This document shows positions 1 to 5,349 of a DNA stretch of 6,226 bases, in pieces (positions within the stretch are counted from its first letter, which is position 1; each line of letters begins with the position of its first letter). The notes below the pieces were generated by a model. That model was given only the letters and a program-made list of their open reading frames with translations, was not told where the DNA came from and searched no databases. The DNA comes from Oscillospiraceae bacterium (GTDB lineage Bacteria > Bacillota > Clostridia > Oscillospirales > Oscillospiraceae): contig JAHHRQ010000093.1 in assembly GCA_020025715.1 (NCBI GenBank), forward strand, positions 1 to 6,226, in the 5' to 3' direction. The position numbers and the translations under genes were made by a program.

Positions 1-146
1 GAGGGAGAGCGTCGGTGGACAGCGGAGGGAGAGCGTCGGTGGACAGCGGAGGGAGAGCGGCGGGGGACAGCGGAGGAAGAGCGGCGGCGGATAGTGGCGG
101 GAGAGAACGGCGGGGGACAGTGGCGGCAGGTGTGGCGGGGGAGATA
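1..146. repeat. 24-bp GC-rich tandem repeat (minisatellite), cut by window start
   Basis: Four consecutive 24-base units lie at 1-24, 25-48, 49-72 and 73-96, followed by a 26-base unit (97-122, with a 2-base insertion) and a degenerate remnant to about 146. A unit reads GAGGGAGAGC followed by GTCGGTGGACAGCG. Units 1 and 2 are identical, unit 3 differs from them at two positions, unit 4 differs from unit 3 at four, and unit 5 carries the insertion, so copies decay from the window edge inward. The first unit is 71% G+C and 75% purine on the plus strand, unlike the AT-richer genes to the right. Because 24 is a multiple of three, reading frames stay open through the whole units, but I find no start codon with a ribosome binding site. 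The array continues to the left, so its copy number is unknown. Confidence 0.9.
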
Positions 147-228
147 GGGACAGGCGGCGGGGCGCCATGACTTCGGGCGGGGCTGACCGGGGACGGGTGA
201 GATAGACGGAGCGGAGCAATAAAAGCAT
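147..228. other. GC-rich spacer without recognisable gene
   Basis: This stretch between the decayed repeat and the nagA terminator remains rich in G until about 216, then turns AT-rich. The plus-strand frame open from base 3 stops at TGA 168-170, and the frame open from base 1 stops at TAG 145-147. A minus-strand ATG at 166-168 opens a proline-rich frame to the window edge, but no Shine-Dalgarno sequence precedes it. No RNA gene, promoter or further repeat is evident. Confidence 0.5.
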
Positions 229-262
229 AAAAAAAGCGATACCGCATTGTTTGCGGTATCGC
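229..262 (-). terminator. Intrinsic terminator of nagA
   Basis: A perfect 11-bp stem (236-246 GCGATACCGCA with 252-262) encloses a 5-base loop (247-251). Read on the minus strand it is followed directly by seven T residues (complement of the A run 229-235). It begins 15 bases after the nagA stop codon. No T run follows on the plus strand, so it acts leftward. Confidence 0.93.
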
Positions 263-277
263 AGATTTAATTTAATC

Positions 278-1402
278 TCAGAGAGCTTCTCCGCCCATGT
301 AAACAGCTTTACGGGTCAGATCCTCATCACATACAACGAAGTCTGCAAGCTTTCCTTCCTCAATAGTGCCGATTTCATCAATGCGGCCTATCTGTCTTGC
401 AGGGGTTTCGGTGGCGGCTTTAATGGCAGCTTCCCTTGAGATGCCGAAGGAAACGGCATTTCTCATGCAGTCAAAAAGGTTGGTTGCGGCTCCGGCGATG
501 TTGCCGTCAGAGAGTCTTGCGACTCCGTCCTTAAGAAACACATCCTGTCCGCCCAGATCGTACTTGCCGTCAGGCATACCGCAGCAGCGGAGCGCGTCGG
601 AAATCAGGCAGATTCTGCCGGGGAAGAGCTTGAATGCCATGCGGACAATGCTGGGGTGAACGTGGTAACCGTCGCAGATAAGCTCTGCTACTACATCGTC
701 ACGCTCGGCGGCAGCGCCGATAACACCGGGCTTGCGGTGGTGAATGGAGGGCATGGCGTTAAAGAGGTGAGTCACCTGTCTTGCGCCGGCTTCAAAGCCC
801 CGCTTTGAGTCCTCATAGCTTGCGTCGGTATGACCCTGAGAGACGGTGCACAGCTTGCTTGCCTTGCGGATAAACTCCTCAGCGCCGGGCAGCTCAGGCG
901 CAACGTCCACAATGCGGATAAGTCCGCCGCAGTCGTCGTACAGCTTCTTGAATGCGTCATAATCAGGCAGTCTCAGGTGCAGAGCGTTCTGAGCACCTTT
1001 CTTCTTCTCGTTGAAGAAGGGGCCTTCCATCTGCATACCCATAAGGCGGGATGCACCCTTGGGCTGCTCCTTGTTAAGCTTTGCGCCGGTGGCGAAAGCC
1101 TTGGAGAGAACCTCGTAGGGGAGAGTCAGGGTGGCAGGGGAGAAGGAAGTTACACCGACTGAGGCCAGATACTTTGCCATTTTCAGCAGGCCTTCATAAT
1201 CACCGTCGGACAGGTCGGCGTTGCTGTTGCCGTGGTTGTGCACATCTATAAGACCGGGGATAACATATGCACCCTTTAAATCCTCGCCCTGCTCATCGGG
1301 AACAGAGTTTAAAATCTTACCGAAGCGGCCGTTTTCAACATAAAAGCTGCCGTGAACAAAACCCTCGGAAGGGGTAAAAATGTTAGCGTTTTTAAAAAGC
1401 AT
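278..1402 (-). CDS. nagA: N-acetylglucosamine-6-phosphate deacetylase
   Basis: This 374-residue cytoplasmic enzyme of the amidohydrolase superfamily should remove the acetyl group from GlcNAc-6-phosphate, giving glucosamine-6-phosphate and acetate during amino-sugar use or cell-wall recycling. Visible family hallmarks, in order: PGLIDVHNHG with the HxH metal pair H55/H57, MEGPFF with metal-binding E126, H191 in GHTDA, H212 in THLFNAM, the substrate-contact stretch DGYHVHP (244-250), and catalytic D269 in ISDA followed by MPDGKYDLGG. The C-terminus has the usual GTIEEGKLADFVV strand that closes the small beta domain. Length is normal for NagA. The start is set by AGGAGGT (1407-1413, minus) four bases before ATG. 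The gene is monocistronic here: it has its own promoter and terminator, and no nagB lies in the window. No truncation or missing active-site residue is seen. The identification is firm; physiological substrate preference is inferred from the family. Confidence 0.95.
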   Translation of the reverse strand: MLFKNANIFTPSEGFVHGSFYVENGRFGKILNSVPDEQGEDLKGAYVIPGLIDVHNHGNSNADLSDGDYEGLLKMAKYLASVGVTSFSPATLTLPYEVLSKAFATGAKLNKEQPKGASRLMGMQMEGPFFNEKKKGAQNALHLRLPDYDAFKKLYDDCGGLIRIVDVAPELPGAEEFIRKASKLCTVSQGHTDASYEDSKRGFEAGARQVTHLFNAMPSIHHRKPGVIGAAAERDDVVAELICDGYHVHPSIVRMAFKLFPGRICLISDALRCCGMPDGKYDLGGQDVFLKDGVARLSDGNIAGAATNLFDCMRNAVSFGISREAAIKAATETPARQIGRIDEIGTIEEGKLADFVVCDEDLTRKAVYMGGEAL

Positions 1403-1433
1403 GTTGACCTCCTGAAAACTTCTTTTGAATTTA

Positions 1434-1449
1434 GTTAAACGGAATTAAC
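1434..1449. promoter_or_regulatory. Short inverted repeat in nagA leader, possible operator
   Basis: GTTAA (1434-1438) and TTAAC (1445-1449) form an inverted repeat with a 6-base spacer. It lies just downstream of the predicted nagA start of transcription (about 1452, minus strand), where a repressor could block transcription. The arms are only 5 bp in AT-rich DNA, so chance is quite possible. It does not match a NagR or catabolite-response consensus that I can recognise. Confidence 0.25.
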
Positions 1450-1458
1450 ATTATTTTC

Positions 1459-1467
1459 AGTATAGCA
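1459..1467 (-). promoter_or_regulatory. Extended -10 promoter for nagA
   Basis: On the minus strand the sequence reads TGCTATACT: a TATACT -10 box (1459-1464) preceded by the TGn extension (1465-1467). No good -35 box lies 16-18 bases upstream (best about 3 of 6 matches), which is tolerable for an extended -10 promoter. Transcription would start near 1452, leaving a leader of about 50 bases before the nagA ATG. Confidence 0.6.
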
Positions 1468-1512
1468 CATACGGAGATAAAATTAAATGTATTTTATAAA
1501 TTTTTTTACCGC

Positions 1513-1541
1513 TGGAAAAGGAAGTAAAAGGGTGATATAAT
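1513..1541 (+). promoter_or_regulatory. SigA-type promoter for the peptidase/TIM-barrel operon
   Basis: A perfect TATAAT -10 box (1536-1541) carries an upstream TG (1533-1534, extended -10). A -35-like TGGAAA (1513-1518, 4 of 6 matches to TTGACA) lies 17 bases away. An AT-rich tract at about 1478-1508, just upstream, could serve as an UP element. Expected transcription start is near 1548, giving a leader of about 27 bases with GGAGA at 1561-1565. Confidence 0.8.
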
Positions 1542-1574
1542 CAGGTAAATTCTAAAAAACGGAGATGATCTTTT

Positions 1575-2612
1575 ATGGATAGAGAATATGCAAAATATGC
1601 AGCTAATAAAGCAGCAGAGCTTTTGGCAATAGACAGCCCCTCCGGCTATACTAAAAAGGCAGCGGAATGGGTGAAGAACGAGTTTGAAGCTTTGGGATAT
1701 AAGGCAGAGATAACCACAAAGGGCGGAGTTTTAATCGAGCTTGGCGGAAAAGATAAGGAAAACGGACTTTTCCTTGAAGCCCATACCGATACTCTGGGCG
1801 CAATGGTTTGCGAGATTAAGTCCAGCGGCCGCCTCAAAGTCACAAATTTAGGCGGTATGAGAGCCGAAAACGCCGAGGCAGAAAACGTCCGCATTTACAC
1901 AAGAGCGGGCAGATGCTTTGAGGGCTGCTTACAGCTTGTTAATGCCTCCGTACATGTAAACGGAGAATACGGCAACACACAGCGCACTTTTGACACAACG
2001 GAAGTTGTAATCGACGAGCCTGTGGAGTGCGCCGAAGATACAAGAGCACTGGGTATTGAAGTGGGCGATATAGTCTGCTTTGAGCCCAGAACCAGAATTA
2101 CCCAGTCCGGCTACATTAAGAGCCGTTTTCTGGATGACAAACTTTCTGTTGGTATACTTCTGGGGCTTGCAAAATACATGAAGGATAAGGACTTAGAGCC
2201 TGAGCGGGCAGTTTACGTCCATGTTACCGTATATGAGGAAGTGGGCCACGGCGGCTCTGCCTCTGTTCCTGCCGGTGTTACCGAGGCTATAAGCGTTGAT
2301 ATGGGCTGCGTCGGTGAGGGATTACAGTGTACCGAGCGTCAGGTTTCCATATGCGCCAAGGATTCCGGCGGCCCCTACTGCTATGAGGTGGTAAGCGGTC
2401 TTATTGAGGCTGCAAAGCGTGAGCACGCAGCATACGCTGTTGATGTTTATCCCCACTACGGCTCTGATGTTGAAGCTACTCTCAGCGCAGGCTTCGACAT
2501 CCGCCACGGCCTTATCGGTGCCGGTGTTTACGCAAGCCACGGCTACGAGCGCAGCCATATTGACGGCGTATGGAACACTCTCAAGGTGCTTAAGGGCTAC
2601 ATCTTCAACTGA
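1575..2612 (+). CDS. M42-family metallo-aminopeptidase-like protein
   Basis: This 345-residue soluble protein belongs to the M42 (glutamyl aminopeptidase/'cellulase M') group of dinuclear zinc or cobalt peptidases, which trim N-terminal residues from short peptides, often as large tetrahedral assemblies. The full metal set can be matched by position: H70 (EAHTD, with D72), bridging D187 (FLDDK), catalytic E221 and ligand E222 (EEVGHGG), D242 (VDMG) and a C-terminal histidine, most likely H328 in ERSH. Length is typical (about 330-370). The segment from about 85 to 175 corresponds to the family's inserted beta-rich domain. The start is supported by GGAGA (1561-1565) nine bases before ATG and by the promoter upstream. 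It is first in an operon with the TIM-barrel gene, which starts 12 bases after its stop. No signal peptide is seen. Fold and peptidase class are well supported; the substrate is not known, and related members have been misnamed cellulases or deacylases. Confidence 0.87.
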   Translation: MDREYAKYAANKAAELLAIDSPSGYTKKAAEWVKNEFEALGYKAEITTKGGVLIELGGKDKENGLFLEAHTDTLGAMVCEIKSSGRLKVTNLGGMRAENAEAENVRIYTRAGRCFEGCLQLVNASVHVNGEYGNTQRTFDTTEVVIDEPVECAEDTRALGIEVGDIVCFEPRTRITQSGYIKSRFLDDKLSVGILLGLAKYMKDKDLEPERAVYVHVTVYEEVGHGGSASVPAGVTEAISVDMGCVGEGLQCTERQVSICAKDSGGPYCYEVVSGLIEAAKREHAAYAVDVYPHYGSDVEATLSAGFDIRHGLIGAGVYASHGYERSHIDGVWNTLKVLKGYIFN

Positions 2613-2624
2613 GAGGGGTAAAAT

Positions 2625-3416
2625 ATGCTTGAATTCGGAGCACCTACACTTATAGAGCTTAAAAGCACTGAGGATACGGCAAAGCTCTGCAAGGAGCTGG
2701 GACTTAAATTCATAGAGCTTAACATGAGCTTTCCCCAGTATCAGCCTGAGGCAATGGATCTTGATGCACTGGAGAAAATCAAAAAGGACTACGGAATTTA
2801 CTATACCATTCATATAGATGAGTCCCTTGACCCCTGCAATGTGAATAAAGGCATTGCCGAGGTTTACACCGACACAATGCTTAAAACCATTGACATTGCA
2901 AAGCGCCTTCACATTCCCACCCTTAATATGCACCTGCTGAGGGGTATTTACGTCACCCTCCCCGACAGACGCACTTATGTTTACGCCGAAAATGAGGAGC
3001 TTTATCTGGAATCCTTCCGGATTTTCCGGGATAAGGTGACAGAGGCAATAGGGGATGCAGATATTAAGGTATGCATGGAAAACATAGATGGCGGCTGGAT
3101 GCCTTTTATGCTTCACGGTCTTGATCTGCTGCTTGAAAGCCCTGCTTTCGCCATGACCTTCGATATAGGCCACGACCATGCGGCGGACAATAAGGATAAG
3201 CCGGAGATTATGAAGCGGGCTGACAGGCTGAGACACATGCACATGCACGATGCACTTGGCAAAAAGGTTCACAGAGCACTGGGTGACGGTGAAATGAATC
3301 TGCCTGAATATATCGCTCTTGCCAAAGAGCATAATTGCAGAGTGGTTGTTGAAACCAAAACCGTTGAGGCTCTCAGAACCTCGGTAAAGTGGCTTAAAGC
3401 TCACGGCGAAATGTAA
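2625..3416 (+). CDS. Sugar phosphate isomerase/epimerase-like TIM-barrel protein
   Basis: This 263-residue cytoplasmic protein matches the xylose-isomerase-like/AP-endonuclease-2 TIM-barrel superfamily, whose members isomerise or epimerise sugars and cyclitols or, less often, cut DNA at abasic sites. Candidate metal and catalytic residues fall at the ends of successive strands: H63 (TIHID), H103 (NMHLL), E152 (CMENID), D180 and H183 (FDIGHDH), H206 and D209 (HMHMHDALG), H216 (VHRALGDG) and E243 (VVVETKT). The pattern E...DxGH...H-x-H-D...H-x-x-x-G-D-G...E is the family's metal-site layout, and the length is normal. GAGGGG (2613-2618), six bases before ATG, directly follows the peptidase stop codon, so the two genes are very likely co-transcribed. 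A strong terminator closes the operon. Superfamily assignment is solid. The reaction cannot be named from sequence, and DNA repair as endonuclease IV is less likely because the context is metabolic and the length is short. Confidence 0.8.
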   Translation: MLEFGAPTLIELKSTEDTAKLCKELGLKFIELNMSFPQYQPEAMDLDALEKIKKDYGIYYTIHIDESLDPCNVNKGIAEVYTDTMLKTIDIAKRLHIPTLNMHLLRGIYVTLPDRRTYVYAENEELYLESFRIFRDKVTEAIGDADIKVCMENIDGGWMPFMLHGLDLLLESPAFAMTFDIGHDHAADNKDKPEIMKRADRLRHMHMHDALGKKVHRALGDGEMNLPEYIALAKEHNCRVVVETKTVEALRTSVKWLKAHGEM

Positions 3417-3421
3417 AAATC

Positions 3422-3462
3422 AAAATTCCCTGTTTCTGAAATCGGAAACAGGGAATTTTTTT
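3422..3462 (+). terminator. Intrinsic terminator of the peptidase/TIM-barrel operon
   Basis: A perfect 13-bp stem pairs 3424-3436 (AATTCCCTGTTTC) with 3445-3457. One wobble pair and one further pair inside leave an AAAT loop (3439-3442). A run of seven T residues (3456-3462) completes a rightward terminator five bases after the TIM-barrel stop codon. A-rich sequence on the left flank means it could also work on the minus strand, but no leftward gene ends here. Confidence 0.95.
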
Positions 3463-3506
3463 AAAAAGCGCACATTATGTGTTCCTAAAACGTTAAAGCT
3501 TATGAA

Positions 3507-3512
3507 AGGAGG
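3507..3512 (+). promoter_or_regulatory. Ribosome binding site that sets the sigma factor start
   Basis: A consensus AGGAGG lies seven bases before ATG 3520. An in-frame ATG at 3502 lies upstream of, and effectively within, this site (its codons 2-4 encode it) and has no Shine-Dalgarno sequence of its own. Initiation at 3520 is therefore preferred over the longer reading. Confidence 0.88.
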
Positions 3513-3519
3513 CGGGAGC

Positions 3520-3975
3520 ATGGATATAGAGGAGCAGTATGATAAGCTGTATAAATTCTGCTATTACAGGCTTAAAAACAGAGAGCTTGCGGAAGATGTC
3601 TGTCAGGAAAGTTTTCTGCATCTTCTGCAAAGCGACACCTATAAAGCGCAGGGCAAGGCCTTGCAGTATCTGTACACCACGGCGAGAAACCTGTGCACAG
3701 ACTTATACAGAAAAAAGAAAACTGAGCAGATGCCGGATGAGCTTGCCTGTTCCTTTCCTGAGGACGAGACATTGGAGAGGCTTTCGGTGAAAAAAGCTCT
3801 GGAAAAGCTGGGAGAGGATGAGCGGGAAATCCTGCTTCTGCGCTATGTGAATGAGCTTCCGGCTTCAACCGTTGCCGCAATTCTGGGAATATCCAGATTC
3901 TCTCTTTACAGACGGGCGGCAAAGGCTGTGGAAAACTTCAAAAAGGCTTTACGGGAGGAGGATATAAATGGATAG
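3520..3975 (+). CDS. ECF-type RNA polymerase sigma factor
   Basis: This 151-residue protein (counted from the ATG chosen by its ribosome binding site) is an extracytoplasmic-function sigma-70 factor that would direct core RNA polymerase to a small set of promoters. Region 2 spans about residues 5-68: the helix RLKNRELAEDVCQESFLHLL is the typical core-binding 2.1-2.2 segment, and ALQYLYTTARNLCTDLYRKK covers the -10-contacting 2.3-2.4 segment. Region 4 spans about 86-143, with LGEDEREILLLRYV leading into a helix-turn-helix (about 114-133, ASTVAAILGISRFSLYRR) that reads the -35 element. There is no region 1 or 3, as expected for ECF factors, and the length is slightly short but complete. It is the first gene of a four-gene operon and overlaps the next by 8 bases. 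Such factors commonly activate their own operon, but no clear ECF promoter is visible upstream. Stimulus and ECF subgroup are unknown. Confidence 0.9.
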   Translation: MDIEEQYDKLYKFCYYRLKNRELAEDVCQESFLHLLQSDTYKAQGKALQYLYTTARNLCTDLYRKKKTEQMPDELACSFPEDETLERLSVKKALEKLGEDEREILLLRYVNELPASTVAAILGISRFSLYRRAAKAVENFKKALREEDING

Positions 3976-4672
3976 AAAATTGCAGGATATGTTGAAAAGC
4001 GGTTTTGATGCGCCGGAACCTGTGGAAAAGAGGGCGTTTATAAGAACTCTGCCGGTGCAGAAGGTGAGCAATTTTAAACTTTTGTGCACGCAGGCGAGGT
4101 ATATAAGGAAATCTGCGTGGCTGCTGGGGGCGGTTTTGTTTATAGCTGCGGCTTTGACTGCAATGGTTGTGTCGGAGAGCAGCATGTGGATTTTATCAGC
4201 CCTTATGCCCCTTTTATCTCTTACGGTCATAAGCGAAAGCGGCAGGTCGGAAAGCTGCGGCATGGCAGAACTGGAGCTGAGCGCCAGATTCAACCTTAAA
4301 ACCGTATTTCTTGCAAGGCTGATTATTTTAGGCGCAGCGGATTTTATAATGCTGTGCGCTGCGTCTGTATTTGCAGGTGCGGGACTTTCAGCCTCTCTTA
4401 TTTATATTTTCTGCCCATATATTCTCAGCGCCGCCGCCGGACTTTTCATCTGCCGGAAAATTCGGAGCAGCGGTGAAATGTACCTGAGCGCTGCCGCGTC
4501 ATTTCTTACAGCCGGACTTGAAATTATTTTCAGAAAGAACATTTTCAGCTTTTACCTTAGCTGCGGAGAAGGGGAGAGCTTTCTGATTTTTTCCCTGATG
4601 ACGGCGGCACTGGTGTATGAGGGCTTTAAAAGGATTAAAGAAACGGAGGAACTTAAATGGAGCTTAGAATAG
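3968..4672 (+). CDS. Six-helix membrane protein of sigma/ABC operon, unknown function
   Basis: This 234-residue protein has a hydrophilic N-terminus (about 1-48, rich in basic residues after position 20) followed by about six hydrophobic stretches: 50-68, 72-88, 112-135, 140-162, 171-187 and 204-218. It ends in a charged tail. A conserved-looking cytoplasmic loop (about 89-111, with GMAELELSARFNLK) separates helices 2 and 3. It overlaps the sigma gene by 8 bases and the ATPase gene by 16, and has its own GGAGGAGG-type ribosome binding site seven bases before ATG. From memory, similar proteins sit between an ECF sigma factor and an ABC transporter in other Clostridia, usually annotated as hypothetical. 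Position suggests a membrane anti-sigma or sensor, or an extra transporter subunit. I see no HxxxCxxC zinc motif of classical anti-sigma factors, so the anti-sigma role is inference only. Confidence 0.8.
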   Translation: MDRKLQDMLKSGFDAPEPVEKRAFIRTLPVQKVSNFKLLCTQARYIRKSAWLLGAVLFIAAALTAMVVSESSMWILSALMPLLSLTVISESGRSESCGMAELELSARFNLKTVFLARLIILGAADFIMLCAASVFAGAGLSASLIYIFCPYILSAAAGLFICRKIRSSGEMYLSAAASFLTAGLEIIFRKNIFSFYLSCGEGESFLIFSLMTAALVYEGFKRIKETEELKWSLE

Positions 4673-5349
4673 ACAGACTTACAAAGCGCTATAAAAACAA
4701 AATAGCCGTTGACCGGATTACTTTAAATCTGCATGAGGGTGTTCACGGTCTTCTGGGGGCAAACGGTGCCGGAAAAACTACCCTTATGCGTATGCTCTGC
4801 GGGGTTATAAAGCCTACCGAGGGCACGGTGAGCTTTGAGGGGACAGATGTGAGCGAGGAAAACTACCGGGCAGTATTAGGCTATCTGCCTCAGGATTTCG
4901 GCTATTACCCTGAATTTCGGGGAATTGATTTTCTGATGTACATGGCGGCACTGAAAGGCATTTCAAAGGAAAGTGCAAAGCGGAAATGCGGAGAGCTTAT
5001 TGAGCTTGTGGGGCTTAAAGATGTGGAAAAGAAAAAGATAAAAAGCTATTCCGGCGGCATGAAACAGCGCCTCGGCATTGCTCAGGCACTTTTAAATGAC
5101 CCCAAGCTTATTATTCTGGATGAACCCACGGCGGGACTTGACCCAAAGGAGCGGGTTAGATTTCGTAACTTGATTAAGGATTTGGGAAAAGACAGCATTG
5201 TGCTTCTCTCCACCCATATAGTTTCCGACATCGAAAGCATAGCCGACGATGTGCTTATTATGAAAGAGGGGCAGTTTATATACAGCGGGGCGTGGAATGA
5301 TGAAAAGGGAAGCCTTGAGGAGTTTTACATGGAGGAGTTCGGGGAATGA
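4657..5349 (+). CDS. ABC transporter ATP-binding protein (ABC-2 type exporter)
   Basis: This 230-residue nucleotide-binding subunit powers the membrane permease encoded next to it by ATP hydrolysis at the cytoplasmic face. All core motifs are present: Walker A GANGAGKTT (34-42, K40), Q-loop Q79 in LPQD, signature YSGGMKQR (131-138), Walker B LIILDE (151-156, catalytic E156), D-loop AGLD (159-162) and the switch histidine H187 in STH. The sequence around Walker A and the short C-terminus after the H-loop resemble the CcmA/BcrA-like ATPases that pair with ABC-2 permeases in export of peptides, antibiotics or lipids. The start has GGAGGA (4645-4650) six bases before ATG. Its stop overlaps the permease start in an ATGA junction, so synthesis of both subunits is probably coupled. 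The transported substrate cannot be read from the ATPase. Confidence 0.95.
   Translation: MELRIDRLTKRYKNKIAVDRITLNLHEGVHGLLGANGAGKTTLMRMLCGVIKPTEGTVSFEGTDVSEENYRAVLGYLPQDFGYYPEFRGIDFLMYMAALKGISKESAKRKCGELIELVGLKDVEKKKIKSYSGGMKQRLGIAQALLNDPKLIILDEPTAGLDPKERVRFRNLIKDLGKDSIVLLSTHIVSDIESIADDVLIMKEGQFIYSGAWNDEKGSLEEFYMEEFGE

Noticed and set aside
1..146. CRISPR array
   Set aside because: The 24-base units are directly adjacent with no unique spacers, so this is an ordinary tandem repeat.
1..168. Minus-strand proline-rich frame starting at ATG 166-168 and running off the left edge
   Set aside because: No Shine-Dalgarno sequence or promoter precedes it, and it simply reads the complement of the GC-rich repeat.
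366..1162. Short open frames opposite or out of frame with nagA
   Set aside because: The nagA frame contains every active-site motif of its family. The others have no motifs and are by-products of its codon use.
2322..3404. A 360-codon open frame on the minus strand across the peptidase and TIM-barrel genes
   Set aside because: It begins at a GTG with no ribosome binding site or promoter, spans two well-supported plus-strand genes and their junction, and encodes no recognisable motif. It is open because the plus-strand genes rarely use codons that would give stops in that frame.
3469..3501. Possible autoregulatory ECF promoter (CGTT at 3491-3494) and the CACAT/ATGTG inverted repeat at 3471-3481 upstream of the sigma gene
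   Set aside because: No AAC-type -35 element lies 15-17 bases before CGTT, and the 11-base palindrome is too short in AT-rich DNA to call an operator. A promoter for this operon must exist, but I cannot place it.
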